Part shown: piece after piece, positions 24,540 through 36,000 of the stretch
Position numbering within the stretch: position 1 is the stretch's first letter
Layout of the letters: the number at the start of each line of letters is the position of its first letter
NCBI GenBank assembly: GCA_942159475.1
Contig: OW804099.1
Coordinates: forward strand, 11,915,146 to 11,979,145
Source: Sthenelais limicola
Lineage: Eukaryota > Annelida > Polychaeta > Phyllodocida > Sigalionidae
Reading direction: 5' to 3'
DNA: 64,000 nt
The notes under the pieces: generated by a model
The model's input: the letters and a program-made list of their open reading frames with translations, nothing else
Database searches by the model: none
What the model was told of the DNA's origin: nothing
Program-made: the position numbers and the translations under genes

Positions 24540-24935
24540 CTTTTCATTGGATACCTGCAAATGCGTTTAACAGGCACAAACTTTATAGCTACAGAAAGCT
24601 GAGAAAATGAGGAATTCAACCATATGCATCATTCTGGTCTCACTAGTAGCCGGAGTGCGTTCCCGCTGTGCGTAACCGTTACGCATATCCGGCATAGTTA
24701 TAAAGTAATAAATATTTATAAGTATAATGGATAATTGATAATTCTATCTGAGGATGATAGGTCTCTAATGTACACTCATATCTTGCAGACTTGGTTAATA
24801 TGCACAAACCTTATAGCTACAGAAAGCTAAGGAAATGAGGAATGTAACCAGATGCACCATTTCATTCTCACTTCAATACAGAGTGCGTTATCGCCATGCG
24901 TATTTGTTACGCATACTCAGCATAGGGTAGCAATT
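24540..24935. repeat. Duplicated segment of about 135 bp inside the TA element
   Basis: GGCACAAACTTTATAGCTAC, AGAAAGCTGAGAAAATGAGG and GGAGTGCGTTCCCGC at 24571-24690 recur with changes at 24798-24930. Each ends in a small palindrome (GCGTAACCGTTACGC in the first). Confidence 0.8.
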
Positions 24936-26039
24936 AAGATGTTCCTCAAATTTAGGTAGTAATATAATTTCAGTTGAAGAATGAAAAAGGAATTATAAAA
25001 GGAGGAATTAAATCTGTGGTGGGAAATGGTGAAGTAATATTTTTTTTAATTCAACATTCTAAGTTTCATTTAGTGTACAAGGGTTGCTATGACTCAGTGT
25101 CAGAGACTGAGTGTGAGTGTCAGAGCCTAGAGTGTCAGAAGTGCGACAGTGAGCTGTGAATGCCAGGTGTGAGGGTGTAGTGCCAGGTATTGTGACCTGT
25201 TGTGGCTTCATTGTGTTGAATAATTTTATGGTAGTTGTGGTTGCGGATTTGGTTTAGAATACTATTTCTGATAGAAGTGTTAAGATTGTTAAGGTTATAG
25301 AGAAATACCTTAAATAAATACAATATGCTCAATGGACCCGATTTATAAATGAGGTTCCAATGATGCACTACTAACCAGGTGTAAACCATGTAGTTATAAT
25401 GCACTCAGTGAGGCACTTTCATTGCTATGTAGACTTGGTGTGTATGTAGTGATATTGCCGTTTATATCTGAGACATATGTGGAATAGGAGAGAATTATTT
25501 GAGGGAGAGAGAGTGAGAGAGAGGGAGTTACTGAGCAAAAAGGATTCATTACTAAAGGTTCATTACTAATACACAGGCCATTTGGGTTGTGGTTTAATCT
25601 ATAATCAAATACTTATTCAAATCTGAGGAATGGAACCATTTTTATCAGTACCTTTTCCAGTACAAGGATTCGAAATAATAGTGTCAATTATGGAAAAATA
25701 AGGAAAAATGATCTGTCACCTAACAGGGGCATCAAAACATGATGACACAATCAGCAAATAAGTACATCAGCTGTATTGGATATGCCTCGAATTGCCTCCC
25801 AATAATAATAGTCAACTAAGACTAGAGAATAAGCAAACAAACTTATTATTTATCTGAAGTTGCACTGGGAAGAGGAGTAACACATCAGCATGTACTGAGA
25901 ATAGTGTAACTGTTACATAATGTTCAATTGCTGAATAAAAAATCTTAAATACAAACATTTTCTAGTCACCTCTCTGAGGAGTAACTATGGAGAGCCTGTT
26001 TTATTATTATTATTTTTTAGTCATCCAGGTGTTTTCCTG

Positions 26040-26206
26040 AAGAAATCAATATATTAAAGAGCAAGATATTTGAATTTCCGATTGTATCAATATCATATAT
26101 AAATTCTGGCAATTACCAGTAAAGAAGGGATCTTGTTAATAAACCACTTCAAAAAAGGCAAATTTTGCAACTTGTGACTCATTTTCCTGTGACACGTCAC
26201 ATATGG
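26040..26206 (-). mobile_element. Right-end fragment of the TA-target MITE family
   Basis: TTTTGCAACTTGTGACTCAT followed by TTTCCTGTGACACGTCACAT matches the right terminus of the 59349 and 62217 copies. The upstream interior is also similar. It is nested inside the 3,080-bp TA element. Confidence 0.55.
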
Positions 26207-26473
26207 GATATGCAGTAAAGGCCCAAACATTCTTTCATCAGTTCAAATATTTACATGTTCATCAGTTGATAAATAATTCAACTGCATGCAGCTAGTGCAT
26301 TTACACCCGATTTAGATACATAACTTTAATATGCATTTTGAAGTGCATCAGATGATGCACGTTGTATCAGGTGCAGAACCAGGTGCAGGACTGCTTTTTT
26401 GAGAGGATTGCACTTTTGTGACTGGTCAGTGGCACTTTTACATGCACTGGTGGATTTTCCAATGCACATCGGG

Positions 26474-26740
26474 TAATATGTTCAATATGACCCGTGTATA
26501 GGTGTAAGCCTCATATCATAACCAATAGCCATTAAAGCATTAAGGTAAGCATGTAATATGTTCAATATGACCCGTGTATAGGTGTAAGCCTCATATCATA
26601 ACAAATGGCCATTAAAGCATTAAGGTAAGCATGTAATATGTTCAATATGACCCATGTATAGGTGTAACCCTCATATCATAACAAATGGCCATTCAAGCAT
26701 TAAGGTAAGCATGTAATATGTTCAATATGACCCATGTTCA
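26474..26740. repeat. 80-bp tandem repeat, right part
   Basis: Continuation of the 23160 array, with units from 26500, 26580 and 26660. The last copy ends at about 26738, where similarity stops in CATGTTCAATTAATT. Confidence 0.95.
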
Positions 26741-27085
26741 ATTAATTATAATCTAATTAAGTGGAGTCATTTTTTCCAAGCTAATTAAGGTAACTTTCTG
26801 ACAAACACAACAGACATAGACAGAGTCTGTTATTGCTATAGCACCTGTAGTTACTGTATATATCCACTCATTGGGTATATCTCTACCGAATATCTCTTCA
26901 CATTTACCAAATACCCAGATACTGGGCTAATATTTATTAGTCATGACTATATGTCATTACTTACCTCGTCTCATAGAACCTCTCCCTATAGGGGGTACAA
27001 TGTGTTGAGGCCAGCATCCAATCTCCGATCTCACATTTATTAGTTACTTCACATTATATTTTACTTTTATTTGATTAAGCCCTCT
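26741..27085. other. Intergenic stretch, nothing recognised
   Basis: No gene or repeat seen. Confidence 0.45.
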
Positions 27086-27136
27086 TAGTGAATAGGACAT
27101 GTCCAAGGCAAAGCCGCAGACATGTCCTATTCACTA
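27086..27136. repeat. Perfect 18-bp palindrome with 15-bp spacer
   Basis: TAGTGAATAGGACATGTC and its exact reverse complement GACATGTCCTATTCACTA flank a 15-bp spacer. A perfect stem of this length is unlikely by chance. It may be a small foldback element, a hairpin, or a protein-binding palindrome. Confidence 0.85.
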
Positions 27137-27989
27137 TGAAGGTAGCGTTGAGTCCTCTAGCATGCTTATCCTCCAACTTTAAGTGTTTGTTAATAATTGG
27201 TCATGATTAATACATGTTTGCCTTTACCTCAAATTAGTATCTCTACTTTAATTGATTGCATGTGACTATTAGTCAAGTCCACCCTACCACCCAATAACCT
27301 GATCAGTGATTGGCATAGTTTTGAGGTACATGGTGCTATATATTGGGCAATTTCTCACTCTCACCGATACAAACCTTACAGCCGCATGTTTCTGAAAGAT
27401 GATAGATAATCTTTTATTTTTCCAAATTAAGTACAATTACAGTGGGTTGTAGACAAACCTTACGGCCACATGTTTATGAAAGAACATTGCAAGAAGAATT
27501 CAATTTCTCGTCTGACAAATTTCTGCACAGGAAAATCGTAAATATTCAATGAATGTGCATATACATAATACATGTGCACATTTGCTGACTCTACCCATTG
27601 GGTAACATCTGATTTTGCATTCGGGTTATATAGCCTTTGTACTTCTGTGACCAAAACAGATTTATTTGTGAGACATTTCTGCTATTCTTAGTGTTCTTTA
27701 ATAGATCTCCATATTAGTTAACATTTATATTTACCTTGTGCATGATCTAATTGGCCAATTATCCAATCCATATGCCAAATAGATCACATTCATCTAAATA
27801 GTCTGGTTCTGACTGGACAGGGAGACAAACATGAACCTCAAAATCAAATTCTAAATTTCTATTGATTCAGTTTTACATTCCTATGACAAGTTTGGCATCA
27901 GCCAAATTGGTTATTTTTTTAAAAACAGTGAATTTTCTATTTCAGGAATCACATAATGCCATAACCTGCAGATCTTATGTGAGCCCCAG
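27137..27989. other. Intergenic stretch with a small direct duplication
   Basis: ACAAACCTTACAGCCGCATG, TTTCTGAAAGA (27367) and ACAAACCTTACGGCCACATG, TTTATGAAAGA (27453) are related copies 86 bp apart. No gene seen. Confidence 0.5.
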
Positions 27990-28277
27990 TTAAATGAGAA
28001 AAGACACTGAAAGAAGAGAGAGTAGACAGCTAAGGTAAGAAAGAGTGTAGGTGTGTTGGTACGGGATCTGTGTGTGAGGGGGAATGGTTAATGAATTGCA
28101 GAAAGAAGAACTTCCACAGTCAGTACAATAATTTACTATACTCCCACTCAAGCTGTACCTACTGACAGTACAATACTCTAACACTAGACTACTATAGTGA
28201 CAGATGTAGCTACTGACAGCCACTGTCACTAGAGCAAACACTCCACATACCAATGCTATCTGTATCACCCACTCATC
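27990..28277 (-). CDS. Possible transmembrane exon
   Basis: On the minus strand an acceptor (AATCACAG, ending at 28278) is followed in one frame by DEWVIQIALVCGVFALVTVA, then VSSYICHY, an apparent hydrophobic membrane segment preceded by acidic residues. The frame stays open to a stop at 27990. A donor-like GTAGGTACAG at about 28170-28180 could end the exon earlier. Partner exons were not found, and the later part of the frame is low-complexity. The exon could belong to a single-pass membrane protein or be a chance ORF. Confidence 0.25.
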   Translation of the reverse strand, partial: DEWVIQIALVCGVFALVTVAVSSYICHYSSLVLEYCTVSRYSLSGSIVNYCTDCGSSSFCNSLTIPPHTQIPYQHTYTLSYLSCLLSLLSVSFLI

Positions 28278-28916
28278 CTGTGATTATGAGTGTATTATTG
28301 CTGGTAATGACCCTCACAAACATGTTAGAAATAAGCCCAGTGAGGAGAGACACGTGCCTGGCAGAGCTGCTGATAAGGAATATCTAGTGTCTGCTATATT
28401 CACCAGATGTCTCCACAGGGCATTTACCGCTATACATTGATGGAGACTTTCTGTACAGAATAAAATATGAACTAAACTGTTGATATTACAGTTTCTGAAC
28501 AGCTTTGAGGAATTAGGAAGAAAGGGGAGAGAAATAATAGAGAGATTGGAGATAGAGGGAGAGAAAGGATAGTTAGGTGTCCATGAAGGGACATAGAGAG
28601 AAGTGAGAGAAGGGACCGAGAGAATAGAGATAGATGACAGAAGGGACAGAGGTATTGGGGATAGAGGGAGGCAGAATGTTCATATTGAGTAGGAATAGAA
28701 ATTGCAAGGACAACAACTAGAACAGGAGGGAAAGGAGAAGACAGAGAAATGTGGGTAGAGGTAGAGAATGCCTAGTGAGACTTCAATGAAGAGGAAAAGT
28801 AGATAAATGGGGATGTAAAAGTATGAGGATGGTGATGAAAAGGAGAGAGGAGGAAAGGGCAGAGAAAGGAGCAGGGAGAGGATGGTGATGAAAGAAAGAA
28901 AGGGGAGGGCAGAGAA
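28278..28916. other. Intergenic stretch grading into purine-rich DNA
   Basis: No gene seen. From about 28500 the + strand becomes strongly A/G-rich and leads into the 51-bp repeat. Confidence 0.5.
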
Positions 28917-29205
28917 GTGAGCAGGGCGAGAATGGAGAGAACGAAGAGAGAGAGGGAGGGCAGAGAAGAGAGCAGGGAGAGGATGGAGAGAACAAAGAGA
29001 GAGAGGGAGGGCAGAGAAGAGAGCAGGGAGAGGATGGAGAGAACAAAGAGAGAGAGGGAGGGCAGAGAAGAGAGCAGGGAGAGGATGGAGAGAACAAAGA
29101 GAGAGTGGGGGACAGAGAAGAGGGCAGGGAGAGGATGGAGAGAACAAAGAGAGAGCGAGAGGGCAGAGAAGAGGGCAGGGAGAGAGGGCAGGGCAAAGAA
29201 AAGAG
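28917..29205. repeat. 51-bp purine-rich minisatellite, about 5 copies
   Basis: CAGAGAAGAGAGCAGGGAGA, GGATGGAGAGAACAAAGAGA and GAGAGGGAGGG repeat at 51 bp. Because 51 is a multiple of three, several long ORFs cross it on both strands; they are artefacts of the repeat. Confidence 0.93.
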
Positions 29206-29440
29206 CAGGGAGAAGTTCATGTGTAGACTGTGGGGAAGACCAGAACAGCAATGGTAGATAAACAGGGAAAGGAATATGGAGCATTAGAAAACCTATGATC
29301 CATTCTTTATTGATAAGAACAATTTCTCATTCATCTTGTTCTTGTTGGCAAAAGTACCAAATATTATGGTGGATACAGGCCTGAGTCTATAGACACTAAC
29401 ATCTGTATGCCAGCTGTCAACTCATCCTGTACTCCTGACA
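29206..29440. other. Intergenic stretch
   Basis: No gene recognised. Confidence 0.4.
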
Positions 29441-29597
29441 GCAACAGAATTCTCCATACATTCCTATAGTGTGTAGTTTAGAAACTTTGCTTTAACATTG
29501 GACTTCCATAGTGACACCGCGCCTGTCACAATATTTCTCCGAGATAACAGCCCTCCTCACTATCAGAGATAAGTACATATGTACTGAGTGCTGGGAC
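29441..29597. repeat. Flanking direct repeat, left copy
   Basis: CTCCATACATTCCTATAGTG, TGTAGTTTAGAAACTTT, GTGACACCGCGCCTGT, CTCCGAGATAACAGCCCTCC and ACTATCAGAGATAAGTACAT occur here and again at 41937-42093 in the same orientation with few changes. The two copies bracket the 60-bp satellite. Confidence 0.9.
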
Positions 29598-30046
29598 TGA
29601 TAAGGTTTTGATAATTATATTAATTCACACCAGCGGGCGGTGCTTGTCTCTGACCTAGATAAGACAAGACCCACAGAGTACACAGACCCATTCAGTTTTA
29701 ATGGTGATGTGGAAAGACAGGGAGGTGAGATGGGACAGTGTATATTTCTGTTAGAGGCTAAGATCAGGGGTAGATGTATGTTAGAGAATATACTGAGGTG
29801 TAGAGTTCTGTCAGTAGGATATAATGAGTTCATTACTTGCTGCCTTGAATGTCTAGGGGCCAGCTAAGGAGGGGATTACATGGATTAAACATGTCCATTC
29901 AGATGCCTTTGCCTCAGGATTATACCCCAAACAGATTATACTCAATATCCATCATTAATCCTCCACATTCAGATCTCTGTTAGAGTGATGTGATAAGGCA
30001 GAAGGGAGTTGGGCATTGATTGGAAAGGGAACAGACACAATGTGCT
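29598..30046. other. Stretch between flanking repeat and satellite
   Basis: A + strand frame from about 29640 to 29867 is open (75 codons from the first ATG) and follows a CAG. Its composition is more protein-like than most small ORFs here, but no domain or paired donor was identified, so no gene is called. Confidence 0.35.
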
Positions 30047-33000
30047 CCAACACATAGAACAGACTGGGAACACATCATGTAATAATGTCTGTGTATCAGC
30101 CCATGTACAACATATAGAACAGACTGGGAACACAGCATGTAATAATGTCTGTGTATCAGCCCATGTACAACATATAGAACAGACTGGGAACATAGCATGT
30201 AATAATGTCTGTGTATCAGCCCATGTACAACATATAGAACAGACTGGGAACACAGTATGTAATAATGTCTGTGTATCAGCCCATGTACAACATATAGAAC
30301 AGACTGGGAACACAGCATGTAATAATGTCTGTGTATCAGCCCATGTACAACATATAGAACAGACTGGGAACACAGCATGTAATAATGTCTGTGTATCAGC
30401 CCATGTACAACATATAGAACAGACTGGGAACACAGCATGTAATAATGTCTGTGTATCAGCCCATGTACAACATATAGAACAGACTGGGAACACAGCATGT
30501 AATAATGTCTGTGTATCAGCCCATGTACAACATATAGAACAGACTGGGAACACAGTATGTAATAATGTCTGTGTATCAGCCCATGTACAACATATAGAAC
30601 AGACTGGGAACACAGTATGTAATAATGTCTGTGTATCAGCCCATGCATGTACAACATATAGAACAGACTGGGAACATAGCATGTAATAATGTCTGTGTAT
30701 CAGCCCATGTACAACATATAGAACAGACTGGGAACATAGCATGTAATAATGTCTGTGTATCAGCCCATGTATAACATATAGAACAGACTGGGAACACAGT
30801 ATGTAATAATGTCTGTGTATCAGCCCATGTACAACATATAGAACAGACTGGGAACACAGTATGTAATAATGTCTGTGTATCAGCCCATGTACAACATATA
30901 GAACAGATTGGGAACACAGTATGTAATAATGTCTGTGTATCAGCCCATGTATAACATATAGAACAGACTGGGAACACAGTATGTAATAATGTCTGTGTAT
31001 CAGCCCATGTATGTATAACATATAGAACAGACTGGGAACACAGCATGTAATAATGTCTGTGTATCAGCCCATGTACAACATATAGAACAGACTGGGAACA
31101 TAGTATGTAATAATGTCTGTGTATCAGCCCATGTACAACATATAGAACAGTCTGGGAACACAGTATGTAATAATGTCTGTGTATCAGCCCATGTACAACA
31201 TATAGAACAGACTGGGAACACAGTATGTAATAATGTCTGTGTATCAGCCCATGTACAACATATAGTATGGGAACATAGTATGTAATAATGTCTGTGTATC
31301 AGCCCATGTACAACATATAGAACAGACTGGGAACACAGCATGTAATAATGTCTGTGTATCAGCCCATGTATAACATATAGAACAGACTGGGAACATAGTA
31401 TGTAATAATGTCTGTGTATCAGCCCATGTACAACATATAGAACAGACTGGGAACATGTACACAGTATGTAATAATGTCTGTGTATCAGCCCATGTACAAC
31501 ATATAGAACAGACTGGGAACATGTACACAGTATGTAATAATGTCTGTGTATCAGCCCATGTACAACATATAGAACAGACTGGGAACATAGTATGTAATAA
31601 TGTCTGTGTATCAGCCCATGTACAACATATAGAACAGACTGGGAACATAGTATGTAATAATGTCTGTGTATCAGCCCATGTACAACATATAGAACAGACT
31701 GGGAACATAGCATGTAATAATGTCTGTGTATCAGCCCATGTACAACATATAGAACAGTCTGGGAACACAGCATGTAATAATGTCTGTGTATCAGCCCATG
31801 TACAACATATAGAACAGACTGGGAACACAGTATGTAATAATGTCTGTGTATCAGCCCATGTACAACATATAGAACAGACTGGGAACACAGCATGTAATAA
31901 TGTCTGTGTATCAGCCCATGTATAACATATAGAACAGACTGGGAACATAGTATGTAATAATGTCTGTGTATCAGCCCATGTATAACATATAGAACAGACT
32001 GGGAACATAGTATGTAATAATGTCTGTGTATCAGCCCATGTATAACATATAGAACAGACTGGGAACACAGTATGTAATAATGTCTGTGTATCAGCCCATG
32101 TACAACATATAGAACAGACTGGGAACATAGCATGTAATAATGTCTGTGTATCAGCCCATGTACAACATATAGAACAGACTGGGAACATAGTATGTAATAA
32201 TGTCTGTGTATCAGCCCATGTACAACATATAGAACAGACTGGGAACACAGTATGTAATAATGTCTGTGTATCAGCCCATGTACAACATATAGAACAGACT
32301 GGGAACACAGCATGTAATAATGTCTGTGTATCAGCCCATGTACAACATATAGAACAGACTGGGAAAACAGCATGTAATAATGTCTGTGTATCAGCCCATG
32401 TACAACATATAGAACAGACTGGGAAAACAGCATGTAATAATGTCTGTGTATCAGCCCATGTACAACATATAGAACAGACTGGGAACATGTACACAGTATG
32501 TAATAATGTCTGTGTATCAGCCCATGTACAACATATAGAACAGACTGGGAACACAGTATGTAATAATGTCTGTGTATCAGCCCATGTACAACATGTAGAA
32601 CAGACTGGGATCACAGTATGTAATAATGTCTGTGTATCAGCCCATGTATAACATATAGAACAGTCTGGGAACACAGTATGTAATAATATCTGTGTATCAG
32701 CCCATGTATAACATATAGAACAGACTGGGAACACAGCATGTAATAATGTCTGTGTATCAGCCCATGTATAACATATAGAACAGACTGGGAACACAGTATG
32801 TAATAATGTCTGTGTATCAGCCCATGTACAACATATAGAACAGACTGGGAACACAGCATGTAATAATGTCTGTGTATCAGCCCATGTATAACATATAGAA
32901 CAGACTGGGAACACAGTATGTAATAATGTCTGTGTATCAGCCCATGTATAACATATAGAACAGACTGGGAACACAGTATGTAATAATGTCTGTGTATCAG

Positions 33001-36000
33001 CCCATGTTTAACATATAGAACAGACTGGGAACATAGCATGTAATAATGTCTGTGTATCAGCCCATGTACAACATATAGTATGGGAACATAGCATGTAATA
33101 ATGTCTGTGTATCAGCCCATGTACAACATATAGAACAGACTGGGAACACAGTATGTAATAATGTCTGTGTATCAGCCCATGTATAACATATAGAACAGAC
33201 TGGGAACACAGTATGTAATAATGTCTGTGTATCAGCCCATGTACAACATATAGAACAGACTGGGAACATAGCATGTAATAATGTCTGTGTATCAGCCCAT
33301 GTACAACATATAGAACAGACTGGGAACATAGTATGTAATAATGTCTGTGTATCAGCCCATGTACAACATATAGAACAGTCTGGGAACACAGCATGTAATA
33401 ATGTCTGTGTATCAGCCCATGTATAACATATAGAACAGACTGGGAACATGTACACAATATGTAATAACGTCTGTGTATCAGCCCATGTACAACATATAGA
33501 ACAGACTGGGAACATAGTATGTAATAATGTCTGTGTATCAGCCCATGTACAACATATAGAACAGACTGGGAACATAGCATGTAATAATGTCTGTGTATCA
33601 GCCCATGTACAACATATAGAACAGACTGGGAACATAGTATGTAATAATGTCTGTGTATCAGCCCATGTACAACATATAGTATGGGAACACAGTATGTAAT
33701 AATGTCTGTGTATCAGCCCATGTACAACATATAGAACAGACTGGGAACACAGCATGTAATAATGTCTGTGTATCAGCCCATGTACAACATATAGAACAGA
33801 CTGGGAACATAGTATGTAATAATGTCTGTGTATCAGCCCATGTACAACATATAGAACAGACTGGGAACACAGTATGTAATAATGTCTGTGTATCAGCCCA
33901 TGTACAACATATAGAACAGACTGGGAACATAGTATGTAATAATGTCTGTGTATCAACCCATGTACAACATATAGAACAGACTGGGAACACAGTATGTAAT
34001 AATGTCTGTGTATCAGCCCATGTACAACATATAGAACAGACTGGGAACACAGCATGTAATAATGTCTGTGTATCAGCCCATGTACAACATATAGAACAGA
34101 CTGGGAACATAGCATGTAATAATGTCTGTGTATCAGCCCATGTACAACATATAGAACAGACTGGGAACACAGTATGTAATAATGTCTGTGTATCAGCCCA
34201 TGTACAACATATAGAACAGTCTGGGAACACAGTATGTAATAATGTCTGTGTATCAGCCCATGTACAACATATAGTACAGACTGGGAACACAGCATGTAAT
34301 AATGTCTGTGTATCAGCCCATGTATAACATATAGAACAGACTGGGTACACAGTATGTAATAATGTCTGTGTATCAGCCCATGTACAACATATAGAACAGA
34401 CTGGGAACATAGCATGTAATAATGTCTGTGTATCAGCCCATGTACAACATGTAGAACAGTCTGGGAACATAGTATGTAATAATGTCTGTGTATCAGCCCA
34501 TGTACAACATGTAGAACAGTCTGGGAACATAGCATGTAATAATGTCTGTGTATCAGCCCATGTATAACATATAGTATGGGAACATAGCATGTAATAATGT
34601 CTGTGTATCAGCCCATGTATAACATATAGAACAGACTGGGAACACAGTATGTAATAATGTCTGTGTATCAGCCCATGTACAACATATAGAACAGACTGGG
34701 AACACAGTATGTAATAATGTCTGTGTATCAGCCCATGTACAACATATAGAACAGTCTGGGAACATAGCATGTAATAATGTCTGTGTATCAGCCCATGTAC
34801 AACATATAGAACAGACTGGGAACATGTACACAGTATGTAATAATGTCTGTGTATCAGCCCATGTATAACATATAGAACAGACTGGGAACACAGCATGTAA
34901 TAATGTCTGTGTATCAACCCATGTACAACATATAGAACAGACTGGGAACACAGCATGTAATAATGTCTGTGTATCAGCCCATGTACAACATATAGAACAG
35001 ACTGGGAACACAGCATGTAATAATGTCTGTGTATCAGCCCATGTACAACATATAGAACAGACTGGGAACACAGCATGTAATAATGTCTGTGTATCAGCCC
35101 ATGTACAACATATAGAACAGACTGGGAACATAGCATGTAATAATGTCTGTGTATCAGCCCATGTACAACATATAGAACAGACTGGGAACATAGCATGTAA
35201 TAATGTCTGTGTATCAGCCCATGTATAACATATAGAACAGACTGGGAACACAGCATGTAATAATGTCTGTGTATCAGCCCATGTACAACATATAGAACAG
35301 ACTGGGAACACAGTATGTAATAATGTCTGTGTATCAGCCCATGTACAACATATAGAACAGTCTGGGAACATAGCATGTAATAATGTCTGTGTATCAGCCC
35401 ATGTACAACATATAGAACAGACTGGGAACACAGCATGTAATAATGTCTGTGTATCAGCCCATGTACAACATATAGAACAGTCTGGGAACATAGCATGTAA
35501 TAATGTCTGTGTATCAGCCCATGTATAACATATAGAACAGTCTGGGAACACAGTATGTAATAATGTCTGTGTATTAGCCCATGTACAACATATAGAACAG
35601 ACTGGGAACACAGCATGTAATAATGTCTGTGTATCAGCCCATGTATAACATATAGAACAGACTGGGAACACAGCATGTAATAATGTCTGTGTATCAGCCC
35701 ATGTATAACATATAGAACAGTCTGGGAACACAGTATGTAATAATGTCTGTGTATTAGCCCATGTACAACATATAGAACAGACTGGGAACACAGCATGTAA
35801 TAATGTCTGTGTATCAGCCCATGTATAACATATAGAACAGACTGGGAACACAGCATGTAATAATGTCTGTGTATCAGCCCATGTACAACATATAGAACAG
35901 ACTGGGAACACAGTATGTAATAATGTCTGTGTATCAGCCCATGTACAACATATAGAACAGACTGGGAACACAGTATGTAATAATGTCTGTGTATCAGCCC

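Larger units (their letters stand above)
23394..26473. mobile_element. 3,080-bp TIR transposon with TA target duplication, non-autonomous
   Basis: The terminal inverted repeat is CCCGATGTGCAT at 23394-23405 and, inverted, ATGCACATCGGG at 26462-26473. TA lies immediately outside both ends (23392-23393 and 26474-26475). Removing the element plus one TA restores GCATGTAATATGTTC, exactly the sequence seen in neighbouring 80-bp units. Both subterminal regions are crowded with GCACT/TGCAC motifs, and the left also has repeated TGACCT. These look like transposase-binding arrays. None of the short internal ORFs resembles a transposase. A TA target fits Tc1/mariner-type or other TA-specific superfamilies, but the TIR sequence is not one I can assign. 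Confidence 0.9.

Noticed and set aside
28680..29284. Leucine/serine-rich proteins on the minus strand
   Set aside because: Several frames are open at once because the underlying DNA is a 51-bp purine-rich repeat.
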